Source: Pseudomonadota bacterium (GTDB lineage Bacteria; Pseudomonadota; Gammaproteobacteria; Xanthomonadales; Rhodanobacteraceae). From it: 30,372 bases of DNA. How positions within the stretch are numbered: position 1 is the first letter of the stretch; each line of letters opens with the position of its first letter. Shown in pieces: positions 1-6,342 of the stretch. The notes beneath the pieces are model-generated. The model did no database searches. It worked only from the letters and a program-made list of their open reading frames with translations, and was not told the DNA's origin. The stretch spans positions 1-30,372 of the forward strand of contig JAEYZH010000065.1 in the NCBI GenBank assembly GCA_023430685.1, given 5' to 3'. The translations under genes were made by a program, and so were the position numbers.

Positions 1-13
1 CCCCGCCCCGCGC

Positions 14-27
14 CCCTCAGCCCTCAG
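14..27. repeat. Two copies of the CCCTCAG heptamer before yicC
   Basis: Two perfect tandem copies of CCCTCAG lie in a C-rich stretch at the left edge, about 45 nt before the yicC start. The same heptamer occurs in larger arrays at 28879-28906 (inverted) and 29021-29104. The position, C-rich and just upstream of a plus-strand gene, matches the right arm of the moxR/DUF58 element. The left arm, if it exists, is outside the window. Confidence 0.7.
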
Positions 28-71
28 CCCCCCATGGCATACTCGCGCTCCCCCAATCGACGGACCCCCCG

Positions 72-935
72 ATGCTCCGCAGCATGACCGCCTTCGCCAG
101 CGCGGAAGCCGATACCGGCGACGGTCAACTCGCGATCGAACTGCGCTCGGTCAACCATCGTTATCTCGAACTCGGCGTGCGGCTGTCCGACGAGCTGCGT
201 GCGCTCGAGCCCGCGATCCGCGAGCGCGTCGCTGCGAAGCTCGCGCGCGGCAAGGTCGATCTCGGCCTGCGCTGGAAGCCGGCCGCGGCCGATGCGTCCG
301 CGATCCGCGTCGACGAGGCGCTGGTGGAGCGGCTGGCCGATACCGCGCAGTCGCTCGCGGCGCGCTTCCCGCAGCTCAACGTCGATTTCGTTTCCCTGCT
401 CGGATGGCCCGGGGTGCTGCGCGACAATGATTCGGACACCGAAGCCGTGCGCGAGGCTGCGCTCGCGTTGCTCGACGAGGCGCTCGCCGAGATGGTCGCC
501 GCGCGCACGCGCGAAGGCGAACGCCTCGGCGGCTTCCTGATCGAACGACTCGATGCGATCGAGCGCATCGTCGCCGACGTGCGTGGCTGGATGCCGGAGA
601 TCCGCGTCGCGCTGCGCGCGCGCTTCGATGCGCGCCTCGCCGAACTCAAGCAGCCGCTCGAGCCCGGGCGCCTCGAGCAGGAAGTCGTGATGCAGCTCCA
701 GCGCATCGACGTCGACGAGGAGCTGGACCGCCTCGGTGCGCACCTCGCCGAGGCGCGGCGCGTGCTCGGCCTCGCCGATGCGGTCGGCCGACGCCTCGAT
801 TTCCTCATGCAGGAATTCAATCGCGAAGCGAACACGCTGGGCTCGAAATCGGCCGACCCGCGCACGACCAACGCGGCAGTCGAACTCAAGGTGCTGATCG
901 AGCAGATGCGCGAGCAGGTGCAGAACCTCGAATGA
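72..935 (+). CDS. yicC: YicC family protein (putative endoribonuclease)
   Basis: A 287-residue protein of the YicC/YloC family, which usually has about 287-290 residues. The N-terminus MLRSMTAFASAE is the family's standard opening and fixes the start; an alternative ATG 12 nt further in is less likely. The C-terminal third (about 200-287) is the DUF1732 region, with the conserved RLDFLMQEFNREANTLGSKS block and an acidic helix near QRIDVDEELDRL. Family members have been described as endoribonucleases acting on small RNAs and as stress or stationary-phase proteins; that is family knowledge, not something seen here. The stop overlaps the gmk start (ATGA), so the two are probably translationally coupled, and yicC-gmk proximity is common in proteobacteria. 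No convincing promoter is visible in the 71 nt upstream. Confidence 0.95.
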   Translation: MLRSMTAFASAEADTGDGQLAIELRSVNHRYLELGVRLSDELRALEPAIRERVAAKLARGKVDLGLRWKPAAADASAIRVDEALVERLADTAQSLAARFPQLNVDFVSLLGWPGVLRDNDSDTEAVREAALALLDEALAEMVAARTREGERLGGFLIERLDAIERIVADVRGWMPEIRVALRARFDARLAELKQPLEPGRLEQEVVMQLQRIDVDEELDRLGAHLAEARRVLGLADAVGRRLDFLMQEFNREANTLGSKSADPRTTNAAVELKVLIEQMREQVQNLE

Positions 936-1561
936 GCGCGCCGGCGGTCGGGACCCTTTACGTGATCGCCGCGCCTTCGGGCGCCGGCAAGACCAGCCTC
1001 GTGCAGGCGCTGCTCGAGCGCGAGAGCGGCATCGCGCTGTCGGTGTCCTACACCTCGCGGCTGCCGCGGCCGGGCGAGGTCGACGGGCGCCACTACCACT
1101 TCGTCCCGCGCGAGGTGTTCGAACGCATGGTCGAGGCGGACGCGTTCTACGAACACGCGGACGTGCACGGCGACCTCAAGGGCACCGCGCGCACCGCGGT
1201 CGAACCGCTGCTTGCGCAGGGGCGCGACGTGCTGCTCGAGATCGACTGGCAGGGCGCGCGCCAGGTGCGCGCGAAATGCCCGGCCTGCGTCAGCATCTTC
1301 ATCCTGCCGCCTTCGCGCGCGGAACTCGAGCGGCGCCTGCGCGCGCGCGCATCCGACAGCGCCGAGACGATCGCTCGGCGGCTTGCCAACTCGCGCGAGG
1401 AAGTCGCGCACGCGGGCGAGTTCGACTACATCGTCGTCAACGACCAGTTCGGCGACGCGCTCGGCGACCTGCGCGCGATCCTCGCGAGTCGCCGGCTGCG
1501 CTGCGACGCGCAGATTGCACGCCATCGCGTGCTGCTGTCGGACCTGGTGCGGCCGGAGTGA
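932..1561 (+). CDS. gmk: Guanylate kinase
   Basis: A 209-residue cytosolic enzyme that phosphorylates GMP to GDP with ATP, in purine nucleotide synthesis and salvage. The P-loop APSGAGKT is at residues 14-21. The GMP-binding region carries SYTSRLPRPGEVDGRHYHF (about 39-57) and EHADVHGDLKGT (about 74-85). Many homologues read GNYYGT in the second block; GDLKGT resembles the xanthomonad form and is a lineage hint. The lid region follows, with paired arginines in ERRLRARASDSAETIARRL. The length is normal. The ATG overlaps the yicC stop by 4 nt. The product also feeds GTP for (p)ppGpp made by SpoT, encoded downstream at 6343. Confidence 0.97.
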   Translation: MSAPAVGTLYVIAAPSGAGKTSLVQALLERESGIALSVSYTSRLPRPGEVDGRHYHFVPREVFERMVEADAFYEHADVHGDLKGTARTAVEPLLAQGRDVLLEIDWQGARQVRAKCPACVSIFILPPSRAELERRLRARASDSAETIARRLANSREEVAHAGEFDYIVVNDQFGDALGDLRAILASRRLRCDAQIARHRVLLSDLVRPE

Positions 1562-1640
1562 GGCGCGGGCTGGCGACTCGCGGTGGCGTTCGGCTATGGT
1601 GGAGCGCCCTCGACCGCGGCACGCCGACTTCCCGAGAACG

Positions 1641-2480
1641 ATGGAACTGAATCCGACGCGCCGCGGCGAAACCGGAGCCGCGCTGATCGAAGTGCGTGGC
1701 CTGCGCACGACGCTCGGCGGCAAGACGATCTTCGACGGCCTCGAACTCGACGTGCCGCGTGGGCGCATCACCGCGATCATGGGCCCGAGCGGCACCGGCA
1801 AGACCACGCTGCTGCGGCATTTCACCGGCCAGCTGATGCCGGACGCGGGCAGCGTGCGCGTGGACGGCCACGAGGTGCCGCGGCTGTCGCGCGCACAGTT
1901 GTTCCGCCTGCGTGAACGGATCGGCTACCTGTTCCAGAACTCCGCGCTGCTGACCGACTTCGACGTGTTCGAGAACGTCGCGTTTCCGCTGCGCCAGCAC
2001 CTGCGACTGCCCGAGCAGGTGCTGCGCAACATCGTGCTGACCAAGCTGCAGGCGGTCGGGTTGCGCGGCGCCGCCACGCTGATGCCCGACGAACTTTCCG
2101 GTGGCATGGCGCGCCGCGTCGCGCTGGCGCGCGCGATCGTGCGCGATCCCGACCTCATCATCTACGACGAACCCTTCGTCGGACTCGACCCGATCGCACT
2201 GAACCAGGTACTCAAGCTGATCCGCACGCTCAATGACACGCTCGGCGTCACGAGCATCGTGGTCGCGCACGAATTCTCCGCGGTCGCGCGCATCGCCGAC
2301 CTCGTGCACCTGATCGCGGCTGGCAAGGTTGTCGCAAGTGGCGCGCCCGACGAGCTCGCCCAGGGCCGTTCACCATGGACGCGCCAGTTCTTCGGCGGCG
2401 AGGCCGACGGCCCGGTGCCGTTCCAGTACCCGGCGCGCGACTATGCGCTCGACCTCGGTTTTCCGGCGGAGGCACGATGA
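1641..2480 (+). CDS. mlaF: Phospholipid ABC transporter ATP-binding protein MlaF
   Basis: A 279-residue ATPase of the MlaFEDB inner-membrane complex, which moves phospholipids between inner and outer membrane to keep the outer leaflet free of phospholipid. Walker A GPSGTGKTT is at 48-56, the Q-loop in YLFQNSALL, the ABC signature in DELSGGMARR, and Walker B in LIIYDEPFVGLDP followed by the switch His in VVAHEFS. The open frame extends upstream through gmk, but the ATG at 1641 is the sensible start: it lies after the gmk stop and gives the usual MlaF length. A weak -10-like TATGGT is at 1595-1600. The stop overlaps mlaE (ATGA). It is the first gene of mlaFEDCB. Confidence 0.95.
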   Translation: MELNPTRRGETGAALIEVRGLRTTLGGKTIFDGLELDVPRGRITAIMGPSGTGKTTLLRHFTGQLMPDAGSVRVDGHEVPRLSRAQLFRLRERIGYLFQNSALLTDFDVFENVAFPLRQHLRLPEQVLRNIVLTKLQAVGLRGAATLMPDELSGGMARRVALARAIVRDPDLIIYDEPFVGLDPIALNQVLKLIRTLNDTLGVTSIVVAHEFSAVARIADLVHLIAAGKVVASGAPDELAQGRSPWTRQFFGGEADGPVPFQYPARDYALDLGFPAEAR

Positions 2481-3244
2481 GCGGTCGCGCGAAGGGATCG
2501 ACCCTGCTCGACGCACTGGCGCAGGTCGGCGCCTGCGCGTTGTTCCTGCTGCAACTCCTGCGCGCAGTGCCGGCCAGCCTCAGGCACTTCCGCGAAACTG
2601 TGCGGCAGGTGTGGTTCGTCGGCGCGATGAGCCTCGTGATCATCATGACCTGCGGGCTGTTCGTCGGCATGGTGCTCGGCCTGCAGCTCTACTACGTCCT
2701 GTCGATCTTCGGCGGGACTGCGGCGCTGGGCACCGTGGTGTCGCTCTCGCTTTATAGAGAGCTCGGACCCGTGGTGACCGCTTTGCTGTTCGCGGGCCGC
2801 GCCGGCACTTCGGTCACGGCCGAGATCGGCCTGATGCGCGCGACCGACCAGCTGTCCGCGATGGAGATGATGGCGGTCGATCCGCTCGCCTATGTCGCCG
2901 CGCCGCGCTTCCTCGCCGGAATCGTCGCGATGCCGCTGCTCGCCTGCGTGTTCAATGCGCTCGGCATCTTCGGCGCGCACCTCGTTGGCGTATCGTGGCT
3001 CGGACTCGACAACGGCACGTTCTGGTCGAACATGACCTCGAGCGTCGATGTCTGGAAGGACGTCGTCAACGGCGTCTGGAAGAGCGTCGCATTCGGCGCC
3101 GTGGTCTCGCTGATCGCGGTGTTCCAGGGCTATACCACCCCGCCGACCAGCGAAGGCGTCGCCTACGCGACGACCCGGACCGTGGTGTTCTCCTCGATCG
3201 TCGTGCTCGCACTCGATTTCGTGATGACCGCGTTCCTGATGTGA
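2477..3244 (+). CDS. mlaE: Phospholipid ABC transporter permease MlaE
   Basis: A 255-residue permease of the MlaE family. It has a long amphipathic N-terminal segment and several hydrophobic helices: about 15-30, 45-75, 90-110, 140-165, 190-215 and 230-255. Family-typical stretches are visible, including SLYRELGPVVTALLFAGRAG, TAEIGLMRATDQLSAMEMM and the PRFLAGIVAMPLL helix. The start used is the ATG at 2477, which overlaps the mlaF stop by 4 nt; the frame is open further upstream but that region is mlaF coding sequence. It forms the membrane dimer that MlaF energises and on which the MlaD hexamer sits. The 94-nt gap to mlaD is the only sizeable gap in the operon. Confidence 0.95.
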   Translation: MSGRAKGSTLLDALAQVGACALFLLQLLRAVPASLRHFRETVRQVWFVGAMSLVIIMTCGLFVGMVLGLQLYYVLSIFGGTAALGTVVSLSLYRELGPVVTALLFAGRAGTSVTAEIGLMRATDQLSAMEMMAVDPLAYVAAPRFLAGIVAMPLLACVFNALGIFGAHLVGVSWLGLDNGTFWSNMTSSVDVWKDVVNGVWKSVAFGAVVSLIAVFQGYTTPPTSEGVAYATTRTVVFSSIVVLALDFVMTAFLM

Positions 3245-3338
3245 CCGCGTTTTGCATGCAGGAACGATTGAACCACCCCTGGTCCAGGCCTTGATTTCCA
3301 CCGCTGGCCCGCGTGGCCCCGATTCGGAACACACCACC

Positions 3339-3851
3339 ATGACACAGCGACGCTCGTACCAGATCGGCACCGGCCTGTTCATCCTGCTCGGCTTCGCGGC
3401 ACTCGCGTACCTCGCGACCCAGACCACCTCGGTCGCGAACTTCCGGCAAGGCCCGAGCTATGTGCTCGAGGCGCGCTTCACCAACATCGGACAGCTCAAG
3501 CTGCGCGCGCCGGTGAAGCTCGCAGGCGTGAGGATCGGGTCGGTCGAGTCGATCGAACTCGATCCGACGCGCCTCGATGCGCGCGTGCGCATCGCGATCG
3601 ACAAGCGCTACAACGAGCTGCCCGACGATTCGTCGGCCGCGATATTCACCAGCGGTTTACTCGGCGACCAGTACGTTGGCATCCAGCCAGGCGGCTCGCC
3701 CGACATGTTCGAGGATGGCGGCGAGTTCGTGTTGACACAGTCGTCGATGCAGCTGGAAGACCTGATCGGCAAGTTCCTGGTCAACGGGTCACCCGAACGC
3801 AAGCCTGCCGACGATCCGACGCCGCCCGAGGCGCCCGCCAACCACGAGTGA
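3339..3851 (+). CDS. mlaD: MCE-domain substrate-binding protein MlaD
   Basis: A 170-residue inner-membrane-anchored periplasmic protein. A single N-terminal membrane segment (TGLFILLGFAALAYLAT, about 11-27) is followed by one MCE domain (about 40-118), with FTNIGQLKLRAPVKLAGVRIG and the SGLLGDQYVGIQPG block near its end. A C-terminal helix (QLEDLIGKFL) and a Pro/Glu-rich tail follow. MlaD hexamers make the lipid channel between MlaFEB and MlaC. The start is the ATG at 3339, because MTQRRSYQIGTG leads directly into the anchor as in homologues. An upstream in-frame ATG at 3252 would add 29 residues of non-conserved sequence. Confidence 0.94.
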   Translation: MTQRRSYQIGTGLFILLGFAALAYLATQTTSVANFRQGPSYVLEARFTNIGQLKLRAPVKLAGVRIGSVESIELDPTRLDARVRIAIDKRYNELPDDSSAAIFTSGLLGDQYVGIQPGGSPDMFEDGGEFVLTQSSMQLEDLIGKFLVNGSPERKPADDPTPPEAPANHE

Positions 3852-3870
3852 CCCACACGAGGAACCCCGA

Positions 3871-4518
3871 ATGCCGCGCATCTTCGGATTTGCGTTCGCC
3901 TTGCTGATCGCGCTCGCGCCCGTCGCGGGCGCGCGTGCCGATACGCCGCTGCCCGACCAGGTCGTGCAGGGCATCGCGGATGATCTCGGCAAGGCCATCG
4001 AAGGCCACCAGGCGGAACTGCGCGCCGATCGCGATCGCCTGATCGAGATGATCGACGGCATCCTGCTGCCGCACTTCGACATCGACTACGCGTCGATCCT
4101 CGTGCTCGGCCAGCACGCGCGCGAGGCGACGCCGGAGCAGCGCTCGCGGTTCGCGCGCGCGTTCTACAACTCGATCGCGCATCGCTACGCCGAGGGCTTG
4201 CTGAACTACACGCGCGGCCGCGTGCGCGTGATCCAGAGCAAGGGCGAGCTCAGCGAGAAGCGCACCATCGTGCGCACCGAGGTGGTGCTCGACGACGGCA
4301 AGCTGCTCGCGGTGGACTATGCATTCCGCCGCACCAAGGCCGGCGAATGGAAGGCCTACGACGTGATCATCGAGGGCATTTCCTACATCACCAACTATCG
4401 CAACCAGGTCAGCGCCGAAGTCCGCAAGGACGGGCTCGACGCGCTGATCGTGCGCCTCGAGACGCAGGGCGAGAAGGCGCTTGAATCGATGGAGAAGGCG
4501 CAGAAGGGCGAGGCGTGA
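3871..4518 (+). CDS. mlaC: Periplasmic phospholipid shuttle MlaC
   Basis: A 215-residue protein of the Ttg2/MlaC family, the soluble carrier that ferries phospholipid between the MlaA-porin complex and MlaFEDB. A signal peptide is clear: FGFAFALLIALAPVAGARA, with likely cleavage after residue 23, before DTPLPDQ. Family features include LLPHFDIDYASILVLG, RFARAFYNSIAHRYAEGLLNY and the C-terminal WKAYDVIIEGISYITNYRNQ block. The start at 3871 lies 19 nt after mlaD. The reading frame ends in an overlap with mlaB (GTGA). Confidence 0.95.
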   Translation: MPRIFGFAFALLIALAPVAGARADTPLPDQVVQGIADDLGKAIEGHQAELRADRDRLIEMIDGILLPHFDIDYASILVLGQHAREATPEQRSRFARAFYNSIAHRYAEGLLNYTRGRVRVIQSKGELSEKRTIVRTEVVLDDGKLLAVDYAFRRTKAGEWKAYDVIIEGISYITNYRNQVSAEVRKDGLDALIVRLETQGEKALESMEKAQKGEA

Positions 4519-4829
4519 GCGCCACGGTCGCCACGATCGAACGCGTTGCCGACGGACGCATGCGTGTGGCGGGCGAACTCGGCTACGCGCACGCTGCCGA
4601 GGCGCTCGCGAGCGGGCTGCGGCTGCACCAGCAGGGCGGCGCCGGATCGGTCGAAGTCGATCTCTCGGGTCTGCGCGAAGTCGACAGCGCGACGCTTGCG
4701 ATCCTGCTTGCATGGGCCGCGCGCTCGGCCCATGCGGGCGTCCCGTTGCGCTTCACGGGCGCGCCGGCGAGCCTGCTCGCGCTGGCGCACCTCTGCGACG
4801 CGGGCCCGCTGCTCGGCATCGGGACCTGA
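4515..4829 (+). CDS. mlaB: STAS-domain protein MlaB
   Basis: A 104-residue single STAS domain, the cytoplasmic regulatory subunit that binds MlaF. The block VEVDLSGLREVDSATLAILLAWA (about 49-71) is the canonical STAS strand-loop-helix, and the conserved Ser/Thr pair of homologues is kept in VDSATL. The start is GTG at 4515, overlapping the mlaC stop by 4 nt, which supports coupling. It is the last gene of mlaFEDCB; the next gene, mlaA, faces it from the other strand. Confidence 0.92.
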   Translation: MSATVATIERVADGRMRVAGELGYAHAAEALASGLRLHQQGGAGSVEVDLSGLREVDSATLAILLAWAARSAHAGVPLRFTGAPASLLALAHLCDAGPLLGIGT

Positions 4830-4929
4830 CGCGCTCGAATCGGTCGGCGTGCCCGCCGGGCGCGACTCCGGCTGCACCCTTGCGTAGCCTGTCCCGGGCG
4901 AGCGCCTCGCGCGTTCGAACCTCGTTGCA

Positions 4930-4960
4930 CCCCGCATCCGGGCGGGCATGCCGTGCGGGG
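4930..4960. other. Stem-loop between convergent mlaB and mlaA
   Basis: CCCCGCA at 4930-4936 pairs perfectly with TGCGGGG at 4954-4960 across a 17-nt loop, 9 nt from the mlaA stop codon. It has no T-tract on either side, so it is at best a weak bidirectional terminator or an mRNA 3'-end stabiliser. The rest of the 139-nt gap shows nothing else convincing. Confidence 0.35.
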
Positions 4961-4968
4961 CGGCAACG

Positions 4969-5787
4969 TCAGTACTTCTCCGGCTCCGCGCGCTTCTGCT
5001 CGTATTCGTGCTGCTCGTCGAGCAGCGCGTCGATGTCGAGGTCATCGGTGCCTTGCAGCACCTCGATCGCTTCGGCCGGCGGCTGGCCGTCGTAGATCTC
5101 GTAAAGGCGACGCTGGCGATACGCGTCGCGGTAGAACACGTAGGGATCGTAGACGCCATCGAGCAGGTTCTCGGCATCGAGACCGCGCGCGCGCAACGTG
5201 ACGAGGTACATCATGCTCGGCAATTCCTCGGCGTGCAGCTTGAGGTCGCGGCTGTCGGCATACCATCCGAGCGGATCGAGCGCGCGGTCGGCCGGCATGC
5301 GCCAGATGTCGCGCACGGAGGTCGAGCCCACGAAAGGCACCACGAGATACGGGCCCTCGGGCAGGCCCCAGCGTGCGAGCGTCACGCCGAAATCGGTTTC
5401 CTGCAACGGCATGCGCATCGCGCTCGCAGGATCGAAGAAGCCGCCGAAGCCGAGCGTGGAGTTGACGACGAAACGGCCGGTGTTGCGCAACGCGTCCTTC
5501 GGCTCCGCCTGCAGCAGGTCGTTGACGATCGTGATCGGCATGCGCAGGTTCGCGAAGAAGTTCGAGATCACGCGGCGCGCATTCGGCGAGGTGACCTTGC
5601 GATAGGCGACCGCGGTCGGGCGGATCACGGCGCGGTCGGCCGCATCGTTGAACGCGTACATCTTCCGGTTGAACTTCTCCCACGGGTCGTCCGTGCGCGG
5701 TGGCGCGACGGTGCAGCCGGCCAGCGCGAAGAGGCACGCGGCGAGCAAGCCGGCCCGCGGGCCGGTGGAGGTGTTCTTCGATCGCAT
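4969..5787 (-). CDS. mlaA: Outer-membrane lipoprotein MlaA (VacJ)
   Basis: A 272-residue lipoprotein. The start is the ATG at 5787, giving a short signal peptide with lipobox LAGC and the acylated Cys at residue 25. A start 14 codons further upstream is possible but gives a poorer signal peptide. VacJ-family blocks are obvious: DPWEKFNRKMYAFNDAADR, NFFANLRMPITIVNDLLQ, NSTLGFGGFFDPAS, LPEGPYLVVPFVG and ADRALDPLGWY. MlaA sits in the outer membrane with a porin and removes phospholipid from the outer leaflet, passing it to MlaC. It is on the opposite strand and convergent with mlaFEDCB, so all six Mla components are within 4.2 kb but in two transcription units. The tail is charged (DEQHEYEQKRAEPEKY). 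Confidence 0.95.
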   Translation of the reverse strand: MRSKNTSTGPRAGLLAACLFALAGCTVAPPRTDDPWEKFNRKMYAFNDAADRAVIRPTAVAYRKVTSPNARRVISNFFANLRMPITIVNDLLQAEPKDALRNTGRFVVNSTLGFGGFFDPASAMRMPLQETDFGVTLARWGLPEGPYLVVPFVGSTSVRDIWRMPADRALDPLGWYADSRDLKLHAEELPSMMYLVTLRARGLDAENLLDGVYDPYVFYRDAYRQRRLYEIYDGQPPAEAIEVLQGTDDLDIDALLDEQHEYEQKRAEPEKY

Positions 5788-5909
5788 GGATGGGTCTCGA
5801 TGGGTGCCGGCGCCGCCGAACCTGGGCACGTTGGGGCGGACGGCGCGGCTGCAAGGCTACGCGAAACAGGCGCCAGCGTGCACGCCGGCCTGCGCGGCTC
5901 CGCAGGCGA

Positions 5910-5938
5910 TTGCCGGGCAGCCGCACGGGCGCTACAAT
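5910..5938 (+). promoter_or_regulatory. Sigma70 promoter of rpoZ-spoT
   Basis: TTGCCG at 5910-5915 and TACAAT at 5933-5938 are separated by 17 nt, close to consensus at both boxes. The predicted transcript starts near 5945, giving a leader of about 48 nt before rpoZ. It lies in the 205-nt gap between divergent mlaA and rpoZ. Confidence 0.75.
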
Positions 5939-5992
5939 GCGAGTCCGTAAAGCCATGAATTGGCTTCAAATTTTCGATCGGAGAAACACCGG

Positions 5993-6289
5993 ATGGCACG
6001 CATCACCGTGGAAGACTGCCTCGAAGTGGTCGACAACCGCTTCGAACTCGTGCTGATGGCGACCAAGCGCGCGCGCCAGCTCGCCAAGGGCGCGACCGCC
6101 GCGCTCAGCGACGAGAACGACAAGCCGACGGTGCTCGCGCTGCGCGAGATCGCCGAGCGCAAGGTCGACCAGAAGATGATCGACGAGATCGATCGCCAGG
6201 AGCGCGAGCGCGCCGAGCGCGAAGCGCTGGAGTGGGCGGCCGCGGAAGTCGCGGACGACGATCTCGGCAAGGGTGGCGACGACCTTTGA
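5993..6289 (+). CDS. rpoZ: RNA polymerase omega subunit
   Basis: A 98-residue omega subunit, which helps assemble RNA polymerase by binding beta-prime and forms part of a (p)ppGpp site. MARITVEDCLEVVDNRFELVLMATKRARQL is the canonical N-terminus and defines the start at 5993; an in-frame ATG 33 nt upstream is not conserved and lies too close to the promoter. ALREIAERKVDQKMID is the second family block. The acidic tail is typical of gammaproteobacteria. GGAG at about 5980 serves as ribosome binding site. It is followed at 53 nt by spoT, the usual rpoZ-spoT pairing that links the (p)ppGpp enzyme to one of its target subunits. Confidence 0.96.
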   Translation: MARITVEDCLEVVDNRFELVLMATKRARQLAKGATAALSDENDKPTVLALREIAERKVDQKMIDEIDRQERERAEREALEWAAAEVADDDLGKGGDDL

Positions 6290-6342
6290 GCAGTCGATGT
6301 CGCCACCGCCCGTTCGACGGAGCGGCCTGAGCGGCCGGCGGC

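Noticed and set aside
3252..3338. A 29-residue N-terminal extension of MlaD.
   Set aside because: The sequence is not MCE-like, and it would bury the membrane anchor that normally begins the protein.
4948..5958. A 336-residue plus-strand frame opposite mlaA.
   Set aside because: MlaA on the minus strand has a signal peptide, lipobox and all VacJ blocks; the plus frame is Arg/Ala/Val-rich shadow.
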